Origin: Georgenia muralis
GTDB taxonomy: Bacteria > Actinomycetota > Actinomycetes > Actinomycetales > Actinomycetaceae
Length of the DNA stretch: 64,000 nucleotides
Direction: 5' to 3'
NCBI RefSeq assembly: GCF_003814705.1
Contig: NZ_RKRA01000001.1
Location: forward strand, 2,852,001-2,916,000
Within the stretch, counting starts at the first letter, position 1. The number at the start of each line of letters is the position of its first letter. Shown one piece after another: positions 17,057 to 25,570 of the stretch. The notes under the pieces are model-generated. The model saw only the letters and a program-made list of their open reading frames with translations, made no database searches and had not been told where the DNA came from. The translations under genes and the position numbers were made by a program.

Positions 17057-17518
17057 GTGGCGAAGATCAGCGGGATCATGAAGCTGGCGATGGTGGCCGG
17101 ACCCACCGTGGTGGAGGTCGTGCGCAAGTTCGGCCCGACCCTCACCAAGGCCATGAAGGAGAACCCCGAGGTCTTCCGGGTCGTCCAGACGCAGGTCGAC
17201 CGGATGGCGAAGGCGCGCAGGTCCGGCCACGGGTCCGAAGGGCTGCGCCGCCGCGTCAACATCCTGCGGGACCAGGTCGCCTACCTCCACGCCTCGGCCG
17301 ACGACGCGCGCGAGACCAGGCGCGCCGAGGAGTGGCGTCGTCAGCTCGACAAGATCGACGCCTCGATCTCCGTCCTCGGTGCCATGGGCAAGGAGACCGC
17401 CACCCGCGAGGAGGACCACATCGGCAAGCGGATCGACAAGCTCTCCGGCGAGATCCTCAGCGCCTTCATCGACGAGCAGGAGGAGGACGCGCAGCTCGGT
17501 CGCGGTCCCGCCTACTGA
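17057..17518 (+). CDS. conserved hypothetical alpha-helical protein
   Basis: A 153-residue, highly charged, mostly helical protein with no signal peptide or membrane segment. Notable stretches are PTVVEVVRKFGPTLTKAMKE, EGLRRRVNILRDQVAYLHAS and AEEWRRQLDKIDASISVLGA. GTG start at 17057 with AAGGAGA at 17044-17050. I recognise similar proteins in actinobacterial genomes but no function. Divergent from the APH(6)-like gene. Confidence 0.65.
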   Translation: MAKISGIMKLAMVAGPTVVEVVRKFGPTLTKAMKENPEVFRVVQTQVDRMAKARRSGHGSEGLRRRVNILRDQVAYLHASADDARETRRAEEWRRQLDKIDASISVLGAMGKETATREEDHIGKRIDKLSGEILSAFIDEQEEDAQLGRGPAY

Positions 17519-17609
17519 CGTCGCCGCACGCCGGGGCCCGACATCTGCGCAGCCGACAAGATCGTGCAACAGGTGGTTGGCCGGGGGGAGCGGGTCTAGC
17601 GTCGGCTCC

Positions 17610-18515
17610 ATGACCACCGCGATCACCGTCGATCTCCCGCCCTCCGTCGCCCTCGTCGAGGCGAGCGGCGGGCTGCCCGCCCTCCGGATCTCCACCCCGC
17701 TGGCCGAGGGAGAGGTCTACCTCCACGGAGCCCACGTGACGGGCTGGGTACCTGCCGGCCACGACCCGGTGGTCTGGATGAGCAAGGCGTCCAGGTTCGC
17801 ACCGACGGAGCCCATCCGCGGCGGCGTGCCGATCTGCTTCCCGTGGTTCGGTCCGGGACGCGAGCCGGGGATGAGTCCCGCCCACGGTTTCGCCCGCCTC
17901 GCGGACTGGCGGCTCGTCGGGGCCAGCGACGACGACAGCGTGGTGACGCTGACCTTCCGGCTCGGGCACGAGGACGTCGAGGGGTCGGCGGGTGCCGAGA
18001 AGTGGGCCCACCCGTTCGAGGCGACGTACACGGTGGTCATGGGCAGCGAGCTCACGGTGTACCTCGCCGTGCGGAACCCCGGCGACGAGGAGTACTCCTA
18101 CGAGGAGGCGTTGCACACCTACCTCCACGTGCAGGACGTCACGGCCGTCACCGTCGAGGGTCTCGACGGCGCTCGGTACCTGGACAAGGCCCCGGACGGC
18201 GGTCCCTACCTCAAGACGCAGAGCGGTCCGGTCACCTTCACGGGCGAGACCGACCGCGTCTACCACTCGAGCGGGTCCGCGGTGGTCGTCGACCCGGCGC
18301 GCGCACGCACGATCACGGTGTCGAAGGAGAGCTCGGCCGACACCGTCGTGTGGAACCCGTGGACTGCCAAGGCCGCCGCCATGCCGGACTACGACGATGC
18401 GGAGTGGCCGACCATGGTCTGCGTGGAGACGGCGAACGCCCTGGACAACGCCGTCGTGCTTGCGCCGGGTGCGACCCACACGATGTCCGCGACGTACGCC
18501 GTGAGCCACGCCTGA
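17610..18515 (+). CDS. D-hexose-6-phosphate mutarotase
   Basis: A 301-residue protein of the aldose-1-epimerase superfamily, YeaD type. Diagnostic stretches are GAHVTGWVPAGHDPVVWMS, PIRGGVPICFPWFGPG, PAHGFARLADW (active-site His) and EALHTYLHVQDV (second His), then the C-terminal VVWNPW. It interconverts alpha and beta anomers of glucose 6-phosphate in the cytosol. The ATG has no ribosome-binding site; TAGCGT at 17597-17602 ends seven bases upstream, which suggests a leaderless message. Confidence 0.88.
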   Translation: MTTAITVDLPPSVALVEASGGLPALRISTPLAEGEVYLHGAHVTGWVPAGHDPVVWMSKASRFAPTEPIRGGVPICFPWFGPGREPGMSPAHGFARLADWRLVGASDDDSVVTLTFRLGHEDVEGSAGAEKWAHPFEATYTVVMGSELTVYLAVRNPGDEEYSYEEALHTYLHVQDVTAVTVEGLDGARYLDKAPDGGPYLKTQSGPVTFTGETDRVYHSSGSAVVVDPARARTITVSKESSADTVVWNPWTAKAAAMPDYDDAEWPTMVCVETANALDNAVVLAPGATHTMSATYAVSHA

Positions 18516-18631
18516 GTCGCTGGTGCCTCGCCCGGGCACGGTCCTGTCCGAGGCGCTGCGTCCCTCCGGTTCCAGACCGTCGAGGCGCCGCGCGCCCTAC
18601 CGGTGCATCAGCCCACTCGAGGCGAGCCGCC

Positions 18632-20725
18632 CTAGTAGGCGGGGACGCCGGCGCGGGGCAGTCTGGTGGTGGTGCCGTTGGTCTCGCGCCGGTAGCGGTG
18701 GCCGGACGGCGTGGTCCACTCGAAGATGCCGGGCGAGGGTTGGATGACGGTGAAGAGGCCGTCGGTCTTGAGGACGTGGCCGCCCTCGCACAGGGGTCCG
18801 AGGTCGTCGCGGTCGGTGCGGCCGCCCTGCGACCAGGCCAGGGTGTGGTCGATCTGGCACATCGCGGCGGGCGCTGTGCAGCCGGGGAAGACACAGGTTC
18901 GGTCGCGCGCTCGGATGAACGCAGCCAGCGCCGGCGGCGGACGGTAACGAGTGCGGCCGACGTCGAGCAGTCCTCCGGTGAGGGGATCGGTGACGAGCCT
19001 TCGCCAGACGCCCCCGGTTGCCAGGGCGCGGGCGACATCCGGCGTGATCGGACCGTAGCCACGGAGCTCTGCCACCTGGGCAGGGTCGGGCCAGATGAGC
19101 GGCTCCGGTTCGTCGTCCTCGCCCGGGGTGCCGGCCGCCGGGTCACCGGGTCTGGCCGGTTGTTGCCCGCCCGGCGGCGCGCCCGGGCCAGCCGTGGCTC
19201 CGGTCCTCGAGCTGCGTGTGGCACTCGTGCCCGACGGGGTGGTGCTGGTGGTCCCGGCATCGGCCGCGGCCGGATCCTGCACGAGAAGGGACAGCGGGAT
19301 GGTGACGTCGATCTGGAGCCTGCCTCCGGCGGCCTGGGCAAGGCGCATAGGTCGGGGCGTGGAGGCGAAGGCCCCCTCGATGCGGGGGATGGCCCACCCG
19401 GTGCAACCGGCCGTCCGACTCGACGTGCTCGTGCCGCGGCTCGCGGTTGTGTCCTGCTGGTCGGGCGGTGGTGCGCCGATCCAACCGGTGGCGAGGGCCT
19501 GCTGAGCCATGACCATGGCGGCGTCGTACCGGAGCTGGTCACGGGTACGTCGGTCACCGGCCGCCTTGGCGGCCGCGGCGGCGGCGTCCAGGACGAGGTC
19601 GAACGCGGCGAGCTCGTGGACCGGGCCGGTCAAGGTCGCCGAGGCCATGGCGTCGGGCAGCGGGGCGGGATGGGTGACCCGGCGCTCGCGGGCGGCGCGG
19701 TGGTGGCGGTTGGCGGCGTCGTCCGGGTCGACGGCGATGAGGGTCTTCGTGATCTGGCGCGTGAGCTGGTGCACGGTCGAGCCGGGGGCGTCGCGGAGGA
19801 TCTCGTCCTGGACGAGCCACGCGACCTGCGCCGAGGCGTTCCACAGGTGGGACACGATCGCCTCGGCCTTCGCCACGTCGATCTCCCCGGTGAGGAGCTT
19901 GTCCCCGGTCGGGGCGAAGGTCTCGCTCATCGCCCGACCGAGCCGGACGAGCTTCTGGCCCTGGGTGCGGGTCGTGCCGAGGCGGATCGCGAGCTCCTCG
20001 GGGGTCCCGTTACGGACGGGGCGGGGGTCACCCACCAGCGGTGCCGTGGACATGCCGTCCTTCTCGGCGAGGGCGGCCGCGGCCAGCGCCGCCATGCCGG
20101 CCGCCCAGCTCTCCAGCCGCTTGTACGCCGCGACGATCTCCACCGCCTGGTAGGGGTCGACCTGGGTGACGTCGATGTCCTCCAGAAGCGCCGCCAAGGA
20201 CGCGTCGGGTTCCATCTGCTGCCACGCCGCGGGCCTGATGGACTGACCCAGGGGCGGGTTGACCGGGGGCGGGCCGGTGTAGCGGTCCATCGCCTCGATC
20301 TCGGCCACTGTGGGCTCGTTATCCGGCTCGGGCGACTCTTCCACCCCGCCGCAGTACTCCAGCAGCCAGTCCACCGTGGACTGGTCACCCTCGATCTTCG
20401 CCTCGGTGATCAGCCCCGAGAGTCGTGCCACCTCGGCATCCCACTCCGCACTGCCTTGCGCGACGATCTCGTCCACGTCGCCCGCAAGGTGCTCGCACAC
20501 CCCGCCGACGCGGGCCACGAGGCAGCAGTCTGCAACCCCCGAGCAGTCCCACTCCGGCCAGGTCGGCTCGACGGCTCCGTCGGTGGCAGCGGTGTCGGTG
20601 CCCGTGCGGCAGACGGCACCCTCATCACGGTTCGCGGGCTCGCGGGTCATCTCCGCCACCACATCGACCACCTCATCTCGACGTCGAACCGCTGTACGAG
20701 GAACGCTAGGCCGAGGTACTGACAT
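18632..20725 (-). CDS. 13E12-family HNH endonuclease domain protein
   Basis: A 697-residue protein with the DUF222 (13E12 repeat) region at residues about 180-400 (AVEIVAAYKRLESWAAGMAA, GEIDVAKAEAIVSHLW) and a C-terminal HNH module (RDRTCVFPGCTAPAAMCQID, then HTLAWSQGGRTDRDDLGPLC and GGHVLKT). The usual HH pair after LC is GGH here. Residues about 480-540 are low complexity (T, S, G, P). Such genes are multicopy in many Actinobacteria and seem to spread with mobile DNA, but their biological role is unsettled. The long N-terminal arm before the DUF222 region is unusual, and the start (20725) is uncertain. Confidence 0.85.
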   Translation of the reverse strand: MSVPRPSVPRTAVRRRDEVVDVVAEMTREPANRDEGAVCRTGTDTAATDGAVEPTWPEWDCSGVADCCLVARVGGVCEHLAGDVDEIVAQGSAEWDAEVARLSGLITEAKIEGDQSTVDWLLEYCGGVEESPEPDNEPTVAEIEAMDRYTGPPPVNPPLGQSIRPAAWQQMEPDASLAALLEDIDVTQVDPYQAVEIVAAYKRLESWAAGMAALAAAALAEKDGMSTAPLVGDPRPVRNGTPEELAIRLGTTRTQGQKLVRLGRAMSETFAPTGDKLLTGEIDVAKAEAIVSHLWNASAQVAWLVQDEILRDAPGSTVHQLTRQITKTLIAVDPDDAANRHHRAARERRVTHPAPLPDAMASATLTGPVHELAAFDLVLDAAAAAAKAAGDRRTRDQLRYDAAMVMAQQALATGWIGAPPPDQQDTTASRGTSTSSRTAGCTGWAIPRIEGAFASTPRPMRLAQAAGGRLQIDVTIPLSLLVQDPAAADAGTTSTTPSGTSATRSSRTGATAGPGAPPGGQQPARPGDPAAGTPGEDDEPEPLIWPDPAQVAELRGYGPITPDVARALATGGVWRRLVTDPLTGGLLDVGRTRYRPPPALAAFIRARDRTCVFPGCTAPAAMCQIDHTLAWSQGGRTDRDDLGPLCEGGHVLKTDGLFTVIQPSPGIFEWTTPSGHRYRRETNGTTTRLPRAGVPAY

Positions 20726-20854
20726 CGACCCCGGCGGGTGTGGACCGCGGCTGACACGGAGGTGGAGCCTGCGCCAGACGAGATGCGTCCCGGCTCATGT
20801 CATGAGGCGTCATGGCTGGTCAGTGATGTGTTCCGCGAGCCGACAGGCGCGACC

Positions 20855-20872
20855 TTCAAACTTGAACGGTTC
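20855..20872. promoter_or_regulatory. overlapping inverted repeats, Fur operator candidate
   Basis: TTCAA-AC-TTGAA (20855-20866) overlaps GAAC-G-GTTC (20864-20872) some 25 bases before the fur start. This is an AT-richer island in very GC-rich DNA, and FurA-type regulators of catalase genes bind AT-rich sites at their own promoters. Confidence 0.5.
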
Positions 20873-20896
20873 CAGAAAAGGTGATTGAGTGACGTT

Positions 20897-21322
20897 ATGG
20901 CCGTCACCCATCCGGAATTGCTCCGCTCTGCGGGACTCCGGGTCACGGCGCCACGGGTGGCTGTCCTCGAGCACCTCGAGGGTCACCCCCATGCCGATGC
21001 GGACGCGATCGGGACCGCCGTGCGCGAGCGTCTCGGCGCCGTCTCGACCCAGGCGGTCTACGACGTCCTGCGCGCGTTGACCACGGCCGGTCTCGTCGAG
21101 CGGATCGAGCCGGAGGGTTCGCCAGGACGCTACGAGCTGGCACGCGCGGACAACCACCACCACGTCGTCTGCCGAGGGTGCGGCGCCGTCGCGGACGTGC
21201 CGTGCGCCGTCGGCCACGCACCTTGCCTCACGGCGAGCACGGACCAGGGCTTCGTCATCGACCGGGCCCAGGTCACCTACTGGGGCACGTGCCCCGACTG
21301 TCTCGCCGGGCCCGTCCGCTGA
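20897..21322 (+). CDS. furA: Fur-family regulator, FurA-like
   Basis: A 141-residue Fur-family repressor. The winged helix ([40 protein letters not shown]) precedes a dimerisation domain with the metal-binding [14 protein letters not shown] motif and a final WGTCPDC, the paired cysteines of a structural zinc site. The gene directly upstream of a catalase is the classic arrangement of FurA, which represses the catalase gene in the presence of metal and releases it on oxidation. I chose the ATG at 20897; a TTG at 20885, three bases after an AAAAGG, is the alternative. Confidence 0.85.
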   Translation: MAVTHPELLRSAGLRVTAPRVAVLEHLEGHPHADADAIGTAVRERLGAVSTQAVYDVLRALTTAGLVERIEPEGSPGRYELARADNHHHVVCRGCGAVADVPCAVGHAPCLTASTDQGFVIDRAQVTYWGTCPDCLAGPVR

Positions 21323-21364
21323 CTCCACCGATGCTCCGCCCCGGCGCATCGGTGGAGTCAGCGG
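21316..21364. promoter_or_regulatory. 18-bp perfect hairpin between furA and the catalase gene
   Basis: CCGCTGACTCCACCGATG (21316-21333) and its exact reverse complement (21347-21364) enclose a 13-base loop. The left arm contains the furA stop codon. No T tract follows. It could act as a partial terminator, an mRNA stabiliser or a processing site that sets the ratio of regulator to catalase. Confidence 0.85.
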
Positions 21365-21444
21365 CCAGCCGCGTGGCGGGGGTGCTGCTGCTCCCGGCGC
21401 CCACCACGGTCCGACTTCCCAGCAGTACCGACGAAGGAGAGAAA

Positions 21445-22977
21445 TTGACCTACGACACCGGATCCACCACGGGCGCCGGCGCCCCCGCCGTGAGCGACCG
21501 CAGCTCGCTCTCGGTCGGCAGCAACGGCCCGCTCCTGCTCCACGACGTCCAGCTCGTCGAGACCCTCGCCCACTTCAACCGTGAGCGCGTCCCGGAGCGC
21601 AACCCCCACGCCAAGGGCGCCGGCGCGTTCGGCGTCTTCGAGACCACCGAGGACGTCAGTCGCTACACCAAGGCCGCCCTGTTCCAGCCCGGCGTGCGGA
21701 CCGAGATGCTGGCGCGGTTCTCCACCGTGGCCGGCGAGCAGGGCTCGCCCGACACCTGGCGCGACGTCCGCGGCTTCTCGCTGAAGTTCTACACCGCCGA
21801 GGGCAACCTCGACCTCGTCGGCAACAACACCCCGGTCTTCTTCGTCCGCGACCCCATGAAGTTCCCGCACTTCATCCGCTCGCAGAAGCGCATGCCGGGC
21901 TCCGGCCTGCGCGACAACACCATGCAGTGGGACTTCTGGACGAACAACCCCGAGTCCGCCCACCAGGTCACCTACCTCATGGGTGACCGTGGCCTGCCCA
22001 AGACGTGGCGGCACATGAACGGCTACGGCTCCCACACCTACATGTGGGTCAACGCCGCGGGGGAGCGTTTCTGGGTCAAGTACCACTTCCACTCCCAGCA
22101 GGGGCTGGAGAACCTGCCCAACGACGAGGCCGAGCGCCTCGCCGGGGCCGACGCCGACTTCCACCGGCGCGACCTTCACGCCGCCATCGAGGGCGGGGAC
22201 CACCCGAGCTGGGTCATGTCGGTCCAGGTCATGCCGTACGAGGCGGCCAAGACCTACCGGGTCAACCCCTTCGACCTCACCAAGACCTGGTCGCACGCGG
22301 ACTTCCCGCTCATCAAGGTCGGCACGATGACCCTGAACCGCAACCCCGAGAACTTCTTCGCCGAGGTCGAGCAGGCCGCGTTCGCGCCGTCGAACACCGT
22401 GCCGGGCATCGGGTTCTCCCCGGACAAGATGCTGCTCGGCCGGGTCTTCGCCTACGCGGACGCCCAGCGGGCCCGCATCGGCACCAACTTCCTCCAGCTC
22501 CCCGTCAACAAGCCGAAGGTGGCGACGAACTCCTACACCTTCGACGGCAACATGACCTACGAGCACACCGGCACCGCGCCGGTGTACGCGCCCAACTCCT
22601 TCGGACGCAGCTGGTCGGACGAGACCGGTCCCGTGGTCGAGGGCTGGGAGTCCGACGGCGAGATGGTGCGCAGCGCCTACTCGCTCCACCCCGAGGACGA
22701 CGACTTCACCCAGCCGGGCATCCTCGTCCGCGAGGTCTACGACGACGCCCAGCGTGAGCGGCTCGTGCAGACCGTCGCGGGGCACCTGGCCGGTGGCGTG
22801 GTCGAGCCGGTCCTCTCCCGCGCCTTCGCGTACTGGAAGGCCGTCGACGCCGAGATCGGCGAGCGCATCGAGGCCGCCTACCGGGCGGGCCGGACCGACG
22901 ACAGCCCGGGCGCCGGCTCCGACGAGCCCGAGCGCGCCGAGGCCGCGGTGGCCGACGCCGTCACGCACGCGGGCTGA
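21445..22977 (+). CDS. katA: monofunctional haem catalase
   Basis: A 510-residue small-subunit (clade 3 type) catalase that dismutates H2O2 in the cytosol. Visible residues: the distal His in [14 protein letters not shown], the distal Asn in [15 protein letters not shown], and the proximal haem-ligand Tyr in [17 protein letters not shown]. The start is the TTG at 21445, preceded by AAGGAG at a normal distance; no suitable ATG exists in the N-terminal region. The last 40 residues are acidic, alanine-rich and variable. Preceded by furA and a long hairpin, followed by a terminator-like stem at 22994-23025. Confidence 0.93.
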   Translation: MTYDTGSTTGAGAPAVSDRSSLSVGSNGPLLLHDVQLVETLAHFNRERVPERNPHAKGAGAFGVFETTEDVSRYTKAALFQPGVRTEMLARFSTVAGEQGSPDTWRDVRGFSLKFYTAEGNLDLVGNNTPVFFVRDPMKFPHFIRSQKRMPGSGLRDNTMQWDFWTNNPESAHQVTYLMGDRGLPKTWRHMNGYGSHTYMWVNAAGERFWVKYHFHSQQGLENLPNDEAERLAGADADFHRRDLHAAIEGGDHPSWVMSVQVMPYEAAKTYRVNPFDLTKTWSHADFPLIKVGTMTLNRNPENFFAEVEQAAFAPSNTVPGIGFSPDKMLLGRVFAYADAQRARIGTNFLQLPVNKPKVATNSYTFDGNMTYEHTGTAPVYAPNSFGRSWSDETGPVVEGWESDGEMVRSAYSLHPEDDDFTQPGILVREVYDDAQRERLVQTVAGHLAGGVVEPVLSRAFAYWKAVDAEIGERIEAAYRAGRTDDSPGAGSDEPERAEAAVADAVTHAG

Positions 22978-22993
22978 CCCCCGGCGCACACCC

Positions 22994-23025
22994 GGGCCCG
23001 GTGACCCTCGTTGGTCGCCGGGCCC
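22994..23025 (+). terminator. stem-loop downstream of the catalase gene
   Basis: GGGCCCGGTGACC pairs with GGTCGCCGGGCCC (13 pairs, one of them G-U) around a six-base loop, 17 bases after the catalase stop. There is no T run, as is common for actinobacterial terminators. Confidence 0.65.
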
Positions 23026-23158
23026 GGCCCGTGCCGCGTGACGACGACGGCGCCAGGCTGGGCTGGTCTGCACTCCCTGCCGACGGCGGACCGGGTCGCG
23101 GTCAGGACGCCGTCGCTCGCCGAGCACTACGGTCGTGACCGACGCGAGAGGGGTACCC

Positions 23159-23935
23159 ATGAGTAACAACGCCGAGCTCGTCCACCTGCGGGTCGAGGAC
23201 GCCGTCGCCACCATCACGCTCGACTCGCCGCACAACCGCAACGCCCTCTCGGCCCAGGTCCGGCGCGAGCTCGCCGCGCACCTGCGCACCGCGCTCGACG
23301 ACGACGGTGTCCGCGTCGTCGTCCTCACCCACACCGGACCGGTCTTCTGCTCCGGCGCCGACCTCACCGAGGCTCGCGGCGCCGCCCCGCAGGACCAGGG
23401 CGTCACGGAGCTTCCCAGCCTCCTGGTGGCGCTGCTCGGAAGCGCCAAGCCGGTCGTGGCGCGGTTGGCGGGAACGGCACGGGCGGGCGGGCTGGGCCTG
23501 GTCGCCGCGTGCGACCTCGTCGTCGCCTCCGACGACGTCGCCTTCGCGTTCCCCGAGGTGCGGCTCGGCCTGGTCCCCGCGGTGATCACCGTCCCGCTCC
23601 GCCGCCGCGTCCAGGCCCAGGCGCTGCGGGCGCTGCTCCTCACCGGGGAGGTGTTCGACGCCGGACGGGCCGTGGCGGTCGGACTCCTCGACGCCGCCGT
23701 CCCCGCGGAGCGCCTCGACGAGGAGGTCGCTCGTCAGGTGGACATGCTCCTGCGGGGGGCGCCCGGTGCCCTCGCGGCGACGAAGGCGGTGCTCGCCGAC
23801 CCGCCGGAGGACGACGCCGACGAGCTCGCCGTGCTCGGCCGGCTCTCCGCCGCGCACTTCGCCTCGGCCGAGGGGCAGGAGGGCCTGGCGGCGTTCGCCC
23901 AGAAGCGTCCGCCGTCGTGGGTGCCGAGGGGCTGA
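23159..23935 (+). CDS. enoyl-CoA hydratase/isomerase family protein
   Basis: A 258-residue crotonase-fold protein. The oxyanion-hole segments are visible as SPHNRNALS (residues 26-34) with FCSGADL, and as ARAGGLGLVAACDLVVASDD. The second usual catalytic Glu falls in FAFPEVRLGLVPAV. Members hydrate 2-enoyl-CoA; short members next to leucine-catabolism genes often act on 3-methylglutaconyl-CoA. The main carboxylase operon starts 1.6 kb away on the same strand but is separated by two genes of opposite direction, so a role in that pathway is only possible. ATG at 23159 after GAGAGGGG. Confidence 0.82.
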   Translation: MSNNAELVHLRVEDAVATITLDSPHNRNALSAQVRRELAAHLRTALDDDGVRVVVLTHTGPVFCSGADLTEARGAAPQDQGVTELPSLLVALLGSAKPVVARLAGTARAGGLGLVAACDLVVASDDVAFAFPEVRLGLVPAVITVPLRRRVQAQALRALLLTGEVFDAGRAVAVGLLDAAVPAERLDEEVARQVDMLLRGAPGALAATKAVLADPPEDDADELAVLGRLSAAHFASAEGQEGLAAFAQKRPPSWVPRG

Positions 23936-23984
23936 GTCCCGGCAACCCGCGTGGAGCCGGCCGCGGACCCGGGCAGGGCTCACC

Positions 23985-24767
23985 TCACCGCTGCGGGTCC
24001 CCGGGCAGGGTGAGGATCTCGGCGCCGTCGTCGGTGATGGCGATCGTGTGCTCGCTGTGGGCGGTCCGGCAGCCGGTTGCGCTCCGCAGCGTCCAGCCGT
24101 CGTCGTCGACGGCGAGCTCGGCGGTGTCCGCCATGACCCACGGCTCGAGGGCCAGCACGAGCCCGGGTCGCAGGACGTACCCGCGCCCCGGCCGGCCCGC
24201 GTTGGGCACGTGCGGGTCCTGGTGCATGGTCGACCCGACGCCGTGGCCCCCGAACTGGGTGTTGACCGGGTACCCCGCCTCGCTGAGGACCGTGCCGATG
24301 GCGTGCGAGAGGTCGCCGATGCGAGCGCCCGGGCGGGCTGCGGCGATGCCCGCGCTCAGGGCGCGCTCGGTCGCGCTGATCATCGCGAGGCTCTCCGCGG
24401 GCCGGGACTCGCCCACCACGAAGCTGATGGCCGAGTCCGCGACGACCCCGCCCCTGGCGACGGCGAGGTCGAGCGAGAGCAGGTCGCCGTCGGCGAGGAC
24501 GTAGTCGTGCGGCAGCCCGTGGAGCACGGCGTCGTTGACCGACGTGCAGATGTAGTGCCCGAACGGCCCGCGCCCGAAGGACGGCTCGTAGTCGACGTAG
24601 CAGGAGCGCGCCCCGGCCTCGTCGATCATCTCGTGGGCCCAGAGATCGATCTCCAGGAGGTTCGTCCCCGCCGCGGCGCGGCTCTTCAAGCTCTGCAGGA
24701 TGTTGGCGACGACGGCGCCCGTGTCCCGTGCACGCGACAGCTCGGTGGGGTTGAGGATCTCGATCAT
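23985..24767 (-). CDS. map: type I methionine aminopeptidase
   Basis: A 260-residue metallo-aminopeptidase that removes initiator Met. The metal ligands can be followed: Asp in GDLLSLDLAVARGGVVADSA (two Asp residues), His in FGGHGVGSTMHQDPHVPN, Glu in LALEPWVM and Glu in TAHSEHTIAI. The substrate His is in GLPHDYVL. The ATG overlaps the stop of the upstream TetR gene (ATGA), an unusual partner for map. Actinobacteria normally carry further map copies, so this may be a secondary enzyme. Confidence 0.88.
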   Translation of the reverse strand: MIEILNPTELSRARDTGAVVANILQSLKSRAAAGTNLLEIDLWAHEMIDEAGARSCYVDYEPSFGRGPFGHYICTSVNDAVLHGLPHDYVLADGDLLSLDLAVARGGVVADSAISFVVGESRPAESLAMISATERALSAGIAAARPGARIGDLSHAIGTVLSEAGYPVNTQFGGHGVGSTMHQDPHVPNAGRPGRGYVLRPGLVLALEPWVMADTAELAVDDDGWTLRSATGCRTAHSEHTIAITDDGAEILTLPGDPQR

Positions 24768-25504
24768 GCGGTGCCTTCCTTCGCGCTTCCGGCGGGGACC
24801 AGTGTGCACCGCGACGCGGATCGGTGCGGTTCGACGTCCACGGCCCGGAGGGCCTGGAGCGCCATCCGGCGCAGCAGCGCGGCCATCTCGGCCCGGGCCA
24901 GCCGGGCGCTGTGCGGGGTCGAGTTGATGAGCCCGAAGGCCGCGTGCGCGGCCGCTCGCGCGGTGCGCACGTCGACGCCCGGATGCTCCGCCCGCAGGGC
25001 GTCGACCCACACCTCCACGTAGGCGAGCTGGAGACGTCGGACGTGCTCGCGGTCCTCGGGCCCGAGCGCGTCGAGGTCACGCGCCTGGACGGTGATGAGG
25101 TCGGGATGGTCGAGGGCGAACTCGACGTGCCAGTCGACCAGCGCTGCGACGCCGCCGACGTCGGTCTCCTCGCCGACTGTCTCTGTTGCCTCGCCGACGC
25201 CCATCTCCTCGCCGCCGGCGTCTCGCGCGCGACGACGCCCCTCCTCGAGCAGCTCCTCGCTGATCCCGACCAGCAGCTCGCCGAGGATCGCCTCCTTGCG
25301 GGGGAAGTGCCGGTACAGCGCCGGTCCCGAGATCCCCACCGCGGCCCCGATGTCGTCGATGGAGACGCCCCGGAACCCTGAGCGCGCGAAGAGCTCGGCC
25401 GCCGCGTCGAGGATCTGGCGCCGCCGGGGGATCGGGGAGCCGGACGTGCGGGGGCTGGCGGAGCCGGACGTGCGGGGGCTTGCGGAGCCGGGCATGACCG
25501 TCAT
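24764..25504 (-). CDS. TetR-family regulator next to the carboxylase operon
   Basis: A TetR repressor of about 246 residues. The helix-turn-helix is clear: RRRQILDAAAELFARSGFRG, VSIDDIGAAVGISGPALYRH, FPRKEAILGELL. The ligand domain has an acidic insertion (residues about 105-130). The N-terminus carries a duplicated segment GSASPRTS-GSASPRTS encoded by a near-perfect 24-base DNA repeat. It is divergent from the methylcrotonyl-CoA carboxylase operon with a 22-base palindrome between them, so it probably represses that operon and itself in response to a CoA intermediate. Starts at 25513 (GTG), 25504 and 25495 are all possible; none has a ribosome-binding site. Confidence 0.82.
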   Translation of the reverse strand: MTVMPGSASPRTSGSASPRTSGSPIPRRRQILDAAAELFARSGFRGVSIDDIGAAVGISGPALYRHFPRKEAILGELLVGISEELLEEGRRRARDAGGEEMGVGEATETVGEETDVGGVAALVDWHVEFALDHPDLITVQARDLDALGPEDREHVRRLQLAYVEVWVDALRAEHPGVDVRTARAAAHAAFGLINSTPHSARLARAEMAALLRRMALQALRAVDVEPHRSASRCTLVPAGSAKEGTA

Positions 25505-25514
25505 GGTAGACACC

Positions 25515-25536
25515 GAGGTTAACGCTGGCTAACCTC
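25515..25536. promoter_or_regulatory. TetR operator candidate, divergent promoter
   Basis: GAGGTTA-N8-TAACCTC is a perfect seven-base inverted repeat (22 bases in all) between the TetR gene and the carboxylase operon, the expected place and size for a TetR dimer site. Confidence 0.72.
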
Positions 25537-25570
25537 ACCAGCAGCGCTCGCTCACCGAGGAGGAACGCCG

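Noticed and set aside
17843-20722. An open frame of 959 codons on the plus strand opposite the HNH gene
   Set aside because: It overlaps the mutarotase gene in another frame and the HNH gene on the other strand, and shows no recognisable domain.
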